A stretch of 48,052 nucleotides of DNA from Shewanella hafniensis (lineage in GTDB: Bacteria; Pseudomonadota; Gammaproteobacteria; Enterobacterales; Shewanellaceae). The stretch's first letter is position 1. Each line of letters opens with the position of its first letter. The stretch lies in contig NZ_BPFD01000033.1 of NCBI RefSeq assembly GCF_019655335.1, positions 1-48,052 on the forward strand, read 5' to 3'. A model generated the notes under the pieces. The model saw only the letters and a list, made by a program, of their open reading frames with translations, did not search any database and had not been told where the DNA came from. Shown here piece by piece: positions 15,450 through 24,228 of the stretch. The position numbers and the translations under genes were made by a program.

Positions 15450-16619
15450 ATGATATTTGATCCCCAAGCCCTATTACTCATCAAATTTATTTGCCTACTG
15501 GCCAGCACCGCAGCCGTGGCATGGGGACTCATTGCCAAACCTTTAGCGATTGCGACTCAAGCCAGTATGCGTTTTTCTCTGGCGAACTTGTTCGTCCTCC
15601 TTGGTATCATACTCAACAGCCAACGCTCCGAAGCCTCTAGTTACCTTTTTTGGTTCTGCTCCGATATGGCGATTTTGTTTGGATTCATCCTATTACGCTG
15701 GGGCACTAAGGCACTCTTCAGACTGAGTCCCAGCGTTAAATCTGACCTTATTCTCTTAGCAATCACAGCCGGTGTGATGCTCTCGGTTCCCCCCAACTTC
15801 AGCTCCGAACGCACCTTAGCCGTTGCTTTCTCCGCCTGCGCCGCACTGATTTTTATCATGCTGACGCGGGATAACTATCAGGCCATCAAACGCGATACAG
15901 GTAATCGAGTCGCCATCGCTATGGTTATGCCTTTAGTCGCCATGGTCGGTATTTTTACCATTCGTATCTTTATCGCCCTGTTGTCCCCCGAAGAAAGCCC
16001 GATATTTATCGCCATGCACACCCAAGAAGCGTTACCTGTGCTGTGGTTTTATGTATTTCTAACCCTATTAATCAATATCGTGATGATAGGAAATGCCATG
16101 ACGCGACTCGTCAGCAAAATCCGTATGTTAGCGGAGCGGGATCAACTCACAGGCCTGTGGAATCGGCGGGCTATGCATAAGTTTCTCAACAATATCCATC
16201 AACGCTAGCTAAAGGATAATGTGCCTTACAGTATGATTTTATTGGATCTTGACCATTTTAAAGAGATTAACGATCAATATGGTCACGATGCGGGCGATCT
16301 CACCCTATTGACGGCGGCGAGACTGTTTGGATCGGTATTGCGAGAAAATGACGCATTATGTCGTCACGGTGGAGAAGAGTTTCTGGTGATTTTACCCGCG
16401 ACCGATGCCCCCGCAGCCAGAGCCGTCGCCGAGAAATTACATCAAGTACTTAAAGAAAATTCGATTATCTGGCAAGGCATTACGATAAACATTCATGCCA
16501 GTTTAGGTTACGCCACGATTTATCAAGGATGCCAGCCTGACAAACTACTTATTCAAGCAGACCAAGCCATGTACCGCGCCAAATCCGAAGGTCGAGACCG
16601 TATTTGCCAAGCTTGCTAG
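15450..16619 (+). pseudogene. diguanylate cyclase gene interrupted by an in-frame TAG
   Basis: Two open frames in the same register are separated only by TAG at 16206-16208. Part 1 (252 codons) has about six or seven membrane segments and the first stretch of a GGDEF domain (RDQLTGLWNRRAM). Part 2 continues DLDHFKEINDQYGHDAGDL and HGGEEFLVILP (GGEEF near codon 307), preceded by RxxD (REND), a c-di-GMP inhibitory site. A CAG to TAG change would explain it (HQR-stop-LKDN where relatives commonly have QRQLK). AAAGGA at 16211-16216 precedes a GTG at 16221, so a separate GGDEF fragment might be made. Membrane cyclase function is probably lost, unless the stop is suppressed or a sequencing error. 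Confidence 0.85.
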
Positions 16620-16668
16620 GCTTTTGCAAAAATCTTGCTAGCCTTACGCAAAAATAATGCTGCCCGTA

Positions 16669-17391
16669 TTAATCCCCTTTCGCTGGCCAAGCCAAAGTAT
16701 CGGGCTCACGCCATTCGACCAGCGCCTCAATCACGCCTGCAGTGCCAAAATGCTCACCTTGAGTCGGCACATCCCTATACGCGTAATCACGCCAGCCAGT
16801 GACTTCGTCACCATAACGAAAATGCAGACAGTAGGCATGCAAATAACACCGATCCGCTGCCGCACCACCGTATAAATCATCCCCTAAAATCGGTACGCCT
16901 AAACTGGCCAAGGCGACTCTTAATTGATGGGTTTTACCTGAGTGAGGTTTCAGCAAATATAAACGTAATCCCTCGCCGACACTCAAGGAGAAAAACTGCG
17001 TAATCGCAGGATTCTCTTTAGTGCGCAGCAACTTAAACATGCTACGACGCGACTTTGCCATGTCACCAATCACCCAGCCTTGTTTCTTCTTCGGCTTGCC
17101 CTTCGCGAGGGCGAGGTAATATTTCTGCACTTTATGGGCGGTAAATAGCTCAGTAAATTGCTTGGCGGCGACCGCGCTCTTGGCCAAAATCAACAGACCT
17201 GAGGTGGGCGTGTCTAATCTATGTACGGCAAAAAGCTTAATCCCTAAATCTTGCTCAGCCTGCGCCACCACGCCTGCCGTCCCATCCTGACTGTGGAAAT
17301 GCACTTTGGCTGATTTAGAAATAACAATAAAATCAGCCTCATCGGCTATGATTCGATACATGGAGTACTCGGCGTTGGTAATGCGGATCAT
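16669..17391 (-). CDS. RluA family RNA pseudouridine synthase
   Basis: 240 residues from the first ATG; a start at the second Met (17361, MYRIIADE) is equally possible because neither has a strong ribosome site. The RluA motif HRLDTPTSGLLILAKS, with the catalytic Asp, is near residue 57. KPHSGKTHQLRVALASLGVPILGDDLYGG is the conserved C-terminal motif, here split in two for length: KPHSGKTHQLRVAL and GVPILGDDLYGG. There is no S4 domain, so it is a short RluA/RluC-type enzyme; the target uridine in rRNA or tRNA is unknown. It starts four bases after the histidine kinase stop, so it is probably in that operon. Confidence 0.88.
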   Translation of the reverse strand: MIRITNAEYSMYRIIADEADFIVISKSAKVHFHSQDGTAGVVAQAEQDLGIKLFAVHRLDTPTSGLLILAKSAVAAKQFTELFTAHKVQKYYLALAKGKPKKKQGWVIGDMAKSRRSMFKLLRTKENPAITQFFSLSVGEGLRLYLLKPHSGKTHQLRVALASLGVPILGDDLYGGAAADRCYLHAYCLHFRYGDEVTGWRDYAYRDVPTQGEHFGTAGVIEALVEWREPDTLAWPAKGD

Positions 17392-17395
17392 CGAC

Positions 17396-18652
17396 TTAAA
17401 ACTGAATAGTGACGACTAAGCCAGGATGATTATCCGTGAGATTAATTTTGGCATTGTGCCGTGAGAGAATCGCTTTGACCATAGATAATCCTAAACCTGT
17501 GCCCTGTAAATGCCGGCTAGGGTCGAGGCGGACTAAACGTTCGAACACTCTTTCTTTACTGTCGTCGGGAATACCTGGGCCATTATCGCGGATCTGAATT
17601 TGTGGGCCTGACTGGATAATTTCAATCCGCGCACCTTGACCAGAATACTTCATCGCGTTATCGACGAGATTATATAAAGCTTGGAATAATAAGTATTTAT
17701 CACCAAAAACCTTATGATCAGCCAGCAGCGACAAACTTAAGGTTTGCTCGTTAGATTCCGCCACAGCATCGGCCATATCCAACAAATCGGTACACAGTTG
17801 CGCTAGGCTTAACTCCTGCAAATCGAGCGTCTGCTGACCTTCTTCGATACGCGTGAGCGACAACATGGCATCAAATGTCGCTAAACAATGGTCGAGCTCC
17901 TCGGTCAAAATCGCGCAACCCTCGCTAATCTCATCGCTGGGTTTACTCGCTAACTCTTCAAGCCCAATACGGATATGTGACAATGGAGTACGTAAATCGT
18001 GGGCGATATTATCGGTCGCACCACGCACTGCCATCAGGTTATTTTCGAGGATATCCAGCACATTATTAAACTGCAGCGCCAACATATCGAACTCGTCCTG
18101 ACGCCAACTCAAGGGTAAGCGGGTGTCATAATGACCGCGTTCAATCTGTTCACTCAAGCGGTTGTATTGCACTAATCGACGTAAAATCGCCTTAGAAAAT
18201 AGATAGCCGAGCGCTAAGGTCAACACTATCGTAAGCATCACGGCTGTCGCCGCAGCGCTGATAAACTTATCGATTAACGTCGCTAAGTTATCGGTACGGG
18301 TCGCAATTAACACAGGGCCGTAGCGGGTCATCACTAGCCCGCCGGTAAGAATGTGCAGCTTATCTGGACCGCCGGTTAAGATGGGGAAGTCCCGCGTTTG
18401 CGGCAGCATGGGCATGCCTTCGGGCATAAAGCTCAAGGCGCCAACCATGTCATAACTGTTGCGCCAAGCGATGAGCGCCGTTTGTGGATCGGCGGCGCGG
18501 ATTTGAGCGGCAAAACTACGGCGATCAACCGTTAGGGCAAGTTGCTGATAACGTTGGGTCTCTGACTCTAAATATTGAGTCACTTGATACTGTTGCTCGA
18601 TGATCAACTGTCGATAGAGGGCAAATAGCAGCGCCCCAATGATCACAGTCAC
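17396..18652 (-). CDS. sensor histidine kinase (metal/envelope-sensor type)
   Basis: 418 residues from GTG 18652. Parts: a first membrane helix (VTVIIGALLFALY), a periplasmic domain to about 125, a second helix at about 132-153, HAMP, the HisKA box with His218 (NIAHDLRTPLSHIR), and HATPase_c with DNAMKYS, RDNGPGIP and GTGLGLSMV. The frame is open upstream to about 18725 and encodes SSAWRITIVFSTL, which completes the first helix, yet that part contains no ATG, GTG or TTG. An ATT at 18706 overlapping the regulator stop could be the real start. It pairs with the response regulator just upstream. Confidence 0.9.
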   Translation of the reverse strand: MTVIIGALLFALYRQLIIEQQYQVTQYLESETQRYQQLALTVDRRSFAAQIRAADPQTALIAWRNSYDMVGALSFMPEGMPMLPQTRDFPILTGGPDKLHILTGGLVMTRYGPVLIATRTDNLATLIDKFISAAATAVMLTIVLTLALGYLFSKAILRRLVQYNRLSEQIERGHYDTRLPLSWRQDEFDMLALQFNNVLDILENNLMAVRGATDNIAHDLRTPLSHIRIGLEELASKPSDEISEGCAILTEELDHCLATFDAMLSLTRIEEGQQTLDLQELSLAQLCTDLLDMADAVAESNEQTLSLSLLADHKVFGDKYLLFQALYNLVDNAMKYSGQGARIEIIQSGPQIQIRDNGPGIPDDSKERVFERLVRLDPSRHLQGTGLGLSMVKAILSRHNAKINLTDNHPGLVVTIQF

Positions 18653-18701
18653 TAAGGTCGAAAAGACAATTGTGATGCGCCAGGCGCTGCTTTGGTAAGG
18701 C

Positions 18702-19379
18702 TTAATGCCTTTGTCGTAAGCGATAACCCGCTCCCCTCACGGTTTCGATAAGCTCGCCATGGCCTAACTCTTCAAATTTACGGCGTAATTTTGCGATATG
18801 CACATCGATAACATTCGTGCGTGGATCGAAGTGATAATCCCACACAGCTTCAAACAACAAGGTGCGACTAATCACTTGATTCGCATGTTCCATCAAATAC
18901 TTAAGTAACTGAAACTCTTTCGGCTGCAGCATTAACTCCTGCCCGTCTAAGGTCACATTACGGGTCAGTAATTCCATCTTCAAGCCGCCAACAACAAGAT
19001 CAGTAGTGACTGGTACAGATTGGCCACGGTGCATGAGTTTTTCGGCGCGCACTAATAACTCTGAGAAGGCAAACGGCTTAGTCATATAATCGTCGCCGCC
19101 CGCGCGCAGGCCTTTTACTCGCTCATCAACGTGCGCTAAGGCAGATAAAATCAGCACTGGAGTTTGATTGCCCGTTGCCCTTAAGGCGGCCAATAATTTT
19201 AAGCCATCAAGCTGGGGTAACATGCGGTCGAGGATCACGAGATCGTACTGACTACTTGTGGCGAGTGACAAACCTTGGTGGCCATCGCTCGCCGTTTCGA
19301 TATTGTGGCCCTGCTCAAGAAATCCTTTGACGATGTAATCAATTGTTGTCGCATCATCTTCAACTAAAAGTATTTTCAT
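18702..19379 (-). CDS. OmpR/PhoB family response regulator
   Basis: 225 residues from the Met of MKILLVEDDA. The receiver domain has acidic pocket EDD, phospho-acceptor Asp51 (LVILDRMLPQLDG) and Lys in YMTKPF. The C-terminal winged helix has QPKEFQLLKYLMEHANQVIS and TNVIDVHIAKLRRKFE, the CusR/PcoR-like type. I reject the start at 19421 because the receiver fold begins at 19379; GAGGA lies 13 bases upstream. Cognate kinase overlaps or nearly abuts downstream, and a PepSY protein lies 60 bases upstream. This trio is a common metal- or envelope-sensing arrangement. Confidence 0.93.
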   Translation of the reverse strand: MKILLVEDDATTIDYIVKGFLEQGHNIETASDGHQGLSLATSSQYDLVILDRMLPQLDGLKLLAALRATGNQTPVLILSALAHVDERVKGLRAGGDDYMTKPFAFSELLVRAEKLMHRGQSVPVTTDLVVGGLKMELLTRNVTLDGQELMLQPKEFQLLKYLMEHANQVISRTLLFEAVWDYHFDPRTNVIDVHIAKLRRKFEELGHGELIETVRGAGYRLRQRH

Positions 19380-19439
19380 CTGTATGTTGCGCTCCTCAAT
19401 CCTAAATACTCGTTTGAGCACTCGATTAACTTAGATATT

Positions 19440-19961
19440 TCAATCCCACTTGAGTAAAGGTAACGGGCGTAAATTTTCGACATCAAAAGCCAATTTAAAC
19501 TTACCCGTATCGTCTAGCAGCTTAAGCTCTAAATAACTGATACCTAAGTCGTGATCTAACTTTGCCTCGGTTAAGAAGGCTTTGTGATCTTTAGTGGCCT
19601 TAGCGATTAAGCCTGAAAATGTTTGATCTTTTGCTGCGATCAAACGTGTCGCCTCAACCTCACCGAGATCATCCGCGCTTACTTTACTCGCCTTTTGTTT
19701 CAGCAACTTACCATCACGGGCACGATATTCAAACCGTGTTATAGAATTGGCCAAGGGATTAATCAACTCAAATTGGTAGACTAATTCACCCTCTTGCTCT
19801 TCCATATTAAATTCGGCAATCACGCCGGAGAACCCTTTTTCGATCTGCTGCATAACGCTCAGCGGCGGTACATAGTCTCCACCCGCAAACATCGAATACA
19901 TGCTCTGAGCCGCAGTTGCGACGCCAGATACCAACATGAATCCTAGCAACCATAGTCTCAT
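19440..19961 (-). CDS. PepSY-like periplasmic protein
   Basis: 173 residues. Signal peptide LWLLGFMLVSGVATAAQS. The body resembles PepSY repeats: residues IEKGFSGVIAEFNMEEQEGE and VYQFELINPLANSITRFEYR, with a second unit VSADDLGEVEATRLIAAK. It is the first gene of the operon with the response regulator and kinase, so it may be a periplasmic partner or output of that two-component system, as PepSY proteins often are beside such systems. No metal-binding motif is obvious. Confidence 0.7.
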   Translation of the reverse strand: MRLWLLGFMLVSGVATAAQSMYSMFAGGDYVPPLSVMQQIEKGFSGVIAEFNMEEQEGELVYQFELINPLANSITRFEYRARDGKLLKQKASKVSADDLGEVEATRLIAAKDQTFSGLIAKATKDHKAFLTEAKLDHDLGISYLELKLLDDTGKFKLAFDVENLRPLPLLKWD

Positions 19962-20255
19962 GGCTCCTCCATATAAATCAGCTAAGTTTGTATCTTATGA
20001 GACAATCAGTTAGAAGTCGATGGGACCAATTGTCCCTGGGCGCGATTCCAAGCTAGTCCCCCATAATGTACCACTGGATACAGCATCACCTTACATAAGC
20101 ATTCACTCAGATTGGGTCATAAATGGATCAAAAAAACCTTTGAACATCACCTAAGTTATTAGCTTTTAAGCCAAACACTCAATCATCTTGTGGCTAATCT
20201 GTTAAGTCTACCTAATACCAGCTGAAACACCGATGGAAACAAGATTAAGCTTTGA
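19962..20255. other. intergenic stretch between the PepSY gene and modC
   Basis: Holds the promoter of the PepSY/regulator/kinase operon on the minus strand at its left side and the end of the mod operon on its right. No terminator with a T run and no gene could be supported. Confidence 0.4.
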
Positions 20256-21368
20256 TCATCTGGGGGATTCCAAAATATGAATTTGCTCGGATTTGAGTGC
20301 CACTGTGGTTTGCATTCCTTTAGTGAGTGCAAGCTTTTGGGCAAAATGCAGCGAGACTTCGGTGTTAAGTTGTAACTGAGTCCCCGTGACATAGCAGATA
20401 AGGCGAACCGACTCACCCATCACCAGCATGGCGTCGATCGTGACATCTAACTTATTAAAACTGCGGCATAAACGCCCTTTGGAAATCGAATTAAACCGAA
20501 TACCTTGGTTGGGGATAACCCAACGAACTCGACTTCCCACAGGGCGATCTTTGCCATAGTCGCAGGCAATTAGCTGCTCACCAAATTTAAGCCAAGTGAG
20601 ATTTTTAGTGCTGTCTTGAAATACCACTTCACCATCGAAAATATTCCTTAGCCCCATCTGCCGCGCTACCGCTTCATTACGTGGCCGCGACAACACTTCG
20701 AAAGGTGCACCCTGCTGTAACATCTGACCTTGGCTGATCAAAATCATCGAATCAGCCAGCAACAAGGCTTCATTTAAGTCATGGGTAACCATGATCACTG
20801 GGCAGAGTAACTGCTCTTTGAGGCGCGCCAGTTCAAGGTATAAACGCTCGCGAGTTTCCCTGTCCACCGCAGAAAAAGGCTCATCCAGCAACAAAACCGA
20901 CGGTTCACGGGCAAGCGCTCTGGCAAGCGCAACGCGCTGGCGCTGGCCGCCCGATAAATGCGCCGGTAATCTATCGGGTAATCCCTGTAGATTGACCCGT
21001 TCGAGCCAATCTTTCGCGCGCGGTATGCGCTCCGATTTGGGGATATGGTCAAGTCCAGCGACTACGTTTTCTAAGGCAGTGAGATTCGGAAATAAGCCAA
21101 AATGCTGCGGCATATAACCGATATGGCGTTGCTGCGGGCTTAAGGCGATACGCGCTTTATCATCAAACCAAGGCCGATCGCCAAAGTGGATTTGTCCCGT
21201 ATCGGGATGATTTAACCCAGCGATCATCCGTAGCAGCGTGGTTTTTCCACCGCCAGACGGCCCTACCACAGCAAGTACTTCACCCGCTTTACAGCGAAAA
21301 TCGGCGTTGAGTTTAATGTGTTTATGATTTTGGATCTGACACTGCAGATCAGCGATGATTTGCGCCAC
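20256..21368 (-). CDS. modC: molybdate ABC transporter ATP-binding protein
   Basis: 370 residues. ABC ATPase: Walker A GPSGGGKTT near 36-44, Q-loop YMPQHFGLFP, signature LSGGQRQRVALARAL near 137, Walker B VLLLDEPFSAVD and switch His in VMVTHD (read IMVTHDLNEA). The last 130 residues form the regulatory region with a Mop-like domain (SISKGRLCRSFNKLDVTIDA). It powers molybdate import with ModA and ModB. The start is GTG with GGAGG upstream, inside the 3' end of modB (20-base overlap). It is the last gene of the one-strand molybdenum cluster. Confidence 0.95.
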   Translation of the reverse strand: MAQIIADLQCQIQNHKHIKLNADFRCKAGEVLAVVGPSGGGKTTLLRMIAGLNHPDTGQIHFGDRPWFDDKARIALSPQQRHIGYMPQHFGLFPNLTALENVVAGLDHIPKSERIPRAKDWLERVNLQGLPDRLPAHLSGGQRQRVALARALAREPSVLLLDEPFSAVDRETRERLYLELARLKEQLLCPVIMVTHDLNEALLLADSMILISQGQMLQQGAPFEVLSRPRNEAVARQMGLRNIFDGEVVFQDSTKNLTWLKFGEQLIACDYGKDRPVGSRVRWVIPNQGIRFNSISKGRLCRSFNKLDVTIDAMLVMGESVRLICYVTGTQLQLNTEVSLHFAQKLALTKGMQTTVALKSEQIHILESPR

Positions 21369-22032
21369 GCTGACCTCCTAAACGCCGCGATAGACTGGTT
21401 GTTAGTGCTAACGCCGTCACGGCAAACAGCAATAAGACTAATGACATAGTGCCTGCGGCATTAAAATCGAATGATTGCACACTGTCATAAATTGCAATCG
21501 AAATCGTCTTAGTCTCGCCAGCAATATTGCCGCCCATCATCAGCACAACGCCAAACTCCCCAAGCACATGGGAGAAGCACAGAACTAATGCCGTTAGCAC
21601 ACCCGGCCACACCATAGGCAATTCAATTTTAAGTAGAATTTTAAGTCGACTCATACCGCAACAAGCCGCTGCGTCGCGAACATCATTAGGTACAGTTTCA
21701 AAGGCGCGTTGTATCGGCTGCACCGCGAAGGGAATATTGACTAAAACGGAGGCGATAACCAGACCAGAAAAGTGAAACACGAGTTGCTGACCCATGACTT
21801 GCTCAATCCATTGTCCGAGCCAACTTTGACTGCCAAGCCCCACCAGCAAGTAATAACCAATCACAGTCGGCGGTAATACTAAGGGCACCATGATCAGCGC
21901 CTCGACCCAAGATTTGCCGACAAATTGACGATAGGCTAATGCTCGTCCAGCCAAAATAGCTAAAGGAATCAACACTAAAACTGTGATGCCACTCAGCTTG
22001 ACCGATAACCAAAGTGCCTGCCAATCCATCAT
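21349..22032 (-). CDS. modB: molybdate ABC transporter permease
   Basis: 227 residues with about five or six membrane helices and the permease EAA loop (FETVPNDVRDAAACCGMSRL). LVLPPTVIGYYLLVGLG is the typical ModB stretch. It forms the inner-membrane channel for molybdate. Its ATG overlaps the modA stop (ATGA), and its end overlaps modC, so all three are translationally coupled. Confidence 0.95.
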   Translation of the reverse strand: MMDWQALWLSVKLSGITVLVLIPLAILAGRALAYRQFVGKSWVEALIMVPLVLPPTVIGYYLLVGLGSQSWLGQWIEQVMGQQLVFHFSGLVIASVLVNIPFAVQPIQRAFETVPNDVRDAAACCGMSRLKILLKIELPMVWPGVLTALVLCFSHVLGEFGVVLMMGGNIAGETKTISIAIYDSVQSFDFNAAGTMSLVLLLFAVTALALTTSLSRRLGGQRGANHR

Positions 22033-22832
22033 GGTTGCTCTGGCAATGAAAAACCATAATCGGCCAAAACACGACGAGCACTATCGGCTCTTAAATAATC
22101 GTAAAAATGCTGAGCAGTTTCACCCGCCTTGGCCATTAATGCCATACGCTGAAACAGTGGGCTATGCATTTTTGCTGGCACTATGGCGTAATCACTATGT
22201 TTAGCAAAAGTAGGAGACATAGCTAAAGAGAGCGCAATAATCCCGCCCTGGGTTGAACCACTAATCGCAAACTGCCCTGCTTGGGACACATTTTCCCCGA
22301 GGATCAATTTAGGTTGAATCGCATCCCACAACTGCACAAACTGCAATGCTTCTTTGGCCTTTTCGCCATAGGGAGCGTGATCAGGGTTAGCAATAGCAAA
22401 ACGGGTAATTTTTCCTGCAGCGAGTGCTTCGGCTAGCCCCTTAAGTTCAGGATCAACGGACAAACGACCGGTTTTAGGTACAACAATAGCGAGTTGCCCT
22501 TGGGCATAAAGAACGCCGGCATCGCGGGCAATGCCAGCACTATGCAATTGCTGAATATATTTTTCATCCGCAGATAAAAATAATTCATAGGGCGCACCGT
22601 TTTGGATTTGAGTAGCAAAATTGCCCGATGACCCATAGGATATTTTTACTTTTAGCCCAGTTTCATTGGTAAATTTTTGGCTAATATCATCGAGGGCAAA
22701 ACGTAAATCTGAGGCAGCGGCAATTGCGGGAATCGCTGTATTATCAGCCGCTCGGCAGCTAGATGGCGCGACCGCCAAGCACCAGAGTAATGCAAAAACA
22801 CAGGTATGGAAGAAACGGGTCAAACTCTGCAT
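22029..22832 (-). CDS. modA: molybdate-binding periplasmic protein
   Basis: 267 residues. Signal peptide about 1-28 (FFHTCVFALLWCLAVAPSSC), followed by AASDLRFALDDIS, SYGSSGNFATQIQNGAPYEL and FLSADEKY, the ModA family landmarks around the oxyanion pocket. It captures molybdate or tungstate for ModBC. AGGTG sits five bases before the ATG. It follows moaE by 79 bases in the same direction, so uptake and cofactor synthesis may share transcription. Confidence 0.94.
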   Translation of the reverse strand: MQSLTRFFHTCVFALLWCLAVAPSSCRAADNTAIPAIAAASDLRFALDDISQKFTNETGLKVKISYGSSGNFATQIQNGAPYELFLSADEKYIQQLHSAGIARDAGVLYAQGQLAIVVPKTGRLSVDPELKGLAEALAAGKITRFAIANPDHAPYGEKAKEALQFVQLWDAIQPKLILGENVSQAGQFAISGSTQGGIIALSLAMSPTFAKHSDYAIVPAKMHSPLFQRMALMAKAGETAQHFYDYLRADSARRVLADYGFSLPEQP

Positions 22833-22911
22833 TGGGTCACCTTAGTGCAATATTCGCGCGGGTCTTAAACTGGCAAGCTGCGTTACGACTATGAGTATCT
22901 CTGCCACGCGA

Positions 22912-23379
22912 CTAGTCTTTGTGTTGCCATAGCTTAGCCGCTTGTTCATCGGCATCTTTCGCTTCAACCCAACTTTTACCTTGCTCGCCCGCTTCTAATT
23001 TCCAGAATGGCGCTTTGGTTTTTAAAAAGTCGATTAAGAATTCACAAGCAGCAAAAGCGGCCTTGCGATGGGCGCTGGTTACGCCGATAAACACAATCTG
23101 CTCACCCAAAGCCATAGTACCGACACGGTGAATAACCGTCACTTTATTGAGCGGCCAGCGGCTACGCGCCTCGGCAACGATTTGTTCTAACACGGCTTCG
23201 GTCATGCCAGGATAGTGCTCTAAGGTTAAGTCTGTCACCGCGGCGCCATCGTTAAAATCACGCACTTTGCCGACAAAAGTGACTACGGCGCCATCGCTAT
23301 CATCTTGAGCTAGCTGGCGATATTCGTCAGCCACACTAAAATCGACCTCTTGAACTCGAACTGCGGCTAATAAGCGCAT
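22912..23379 (-). CDS. moaE: molybdopterin synthase large subunit
   Basis: 155 residues from ATG 23379, chosen because GGAGG lies five bases upstream and the first residues MRLLAAVRVQEVDFSV fit; a longer frame to 23424 overlaps moaD. Motifs: GAVVTFVGKVRDFNDG, HRVGTMALGEQIVFIGV and the catalytic lysine region DFLKTKAPFWKLE. With MoaD it transfers sulfur to precursor Z, making molybdopterin. The moaD stop is one base before its start. Confidence 0.95.
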   Translation of the reverse strand: MRLLAAVRVQEVDFSVADEYRQLAQDDSDGAVVTFVGKVRDFNDGAAVTDLTLEHYPGMTEAVLEQIVAEARSRWPLNKVTVIHRVGTMALGEQIVFIGVTSAHRKAAFAACEFLIDFLKTKAPFWKLEAGEQGKSWVEAKDADEQAAKLWQHKD

Positions 23380-23380
23380 A

Positions 23381-23632
23381 TTAACCTCCGGTAACGGGTG
23401 GGAAAAAGGCGACTTCATCACCATCGTTTACAGGCGTATCCCATTGGCTAATGGTCTGATTTACCGCCACCAGCAATTTGTCAGAGCTTAATACTTTGGC
23501 CCATTTATCGTCGGTGGCAGCCAGCGTCGCACGTAATGCTTCGGCAGTTTGTGTCTGCTCGCTCGCCTCAAGGCTTAATTTAGCTGTGCCCAACAATTCT
23601 CGAACTTGAGCAAAAAACAACACGTTAATCAT
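23381..23632 (-). CDS. moaD: molybdopterin synthase sulfur carrier subunit
   Basis: 83 residues with a ubiquitin-like fold and the essential C-terminal Gly-Gly (FFPPVTGG), which carries the thiocarboxylate. The first residues MINVLFFAQVRELLG are typical. It lies directly between moaC and moaE and is coupled to moaE. Confidence 0.95.
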   Translation of the reverse strand: MINVLFFAQVRELLGTAKLSLEASEQTQTAEALRATLAATDDKWAKVLSSDKLLVAVNQTISQWDTPVNDGDEVAFFPPVTGG

Positions 23633-23655
23633 AGTCTTCTCTCGTTTTAGATCCG

Positions 23656-24132
23656 CTAAACCTTAAAATGTCCCGACTTGCCGCCACGCTTCTCCAACAA
23701 ACGGACTTGGGAGATCACCATATCTTTTTGCACGGCTTTACACATATCGTAGATAGTTAATGCCGCCACTGAAGCCGCAGTTAACGCTTCCATCTCAACA
23801 CCTGTTTTGCCAGACAATTTGCACAGACTGGTGATACGCACGCGGTTATGTTCAGGTTGTGCCTCTAAATCGACTTCAACCTTAGTCAGCATTAGCGGAT
23901 GGCAGAGAGGGATAAGGTCTGAGGTTTTTTTCGCGGCTTGAATGCCCGCAATACGCGCGGTCGCAAACACATCACCCTTGTGGTGGCTGCCACTAATGAT
24001 CATCTCAAGTGTCGTGCTCGCCATCTCGATAAAAGCTTCTGCACGGGCTTCGCGCTCGGTAACAGCTTTTTCAGTGACATCGACCATGTGGGCATTGCCA
24101 TCGGCATTAATATGGGTAAATACATTGCTCAT
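23656..24132 (-). CDS. moaC: cyclic pyranopterin monophosphate synthase
   Basis: 158 residues, the usual length. Conserved stretches are [18 protein letters not shown], the [18 protein letters not shown] loop and [13 protein letters not shown] near the C-terminus. It acts after MoaA to form precursor Z. AAGGA precedes the start. It is second in the moa operon, 96 bases after moaA. Confidence 0.96.
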   Translation of the reverse strand: MSNVFTHINADGNAHMVDVTEKAVTEREARAEAFIEMASTTLEMIISGSHHKGDVFATARIAGIQAAKKTSDLIPLCHPLMLTKVEVDLEAQPEHNRVRITSLCKLSGKTGVEMEALTAASVAALTIYDMCKAVQKDMVISQVRLLEKRGGKSGHFKV

Positions 24133-24228
24133 TGGAGCGATCCTTTAATTGAGGTCAAAACAAGGTACAAGGGAAATTGTGCTTATACTCGCGCTAAATT
24201 GGCTATGGCAACAGACCTAAAACCTGGT

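Noticed and set aside
15450..16619. Two independent genes instead of one broken cyclase
   Set aside because: Both parts are in the same frame and together make one membrane-GGDEF protein; only a stop codon separates them.
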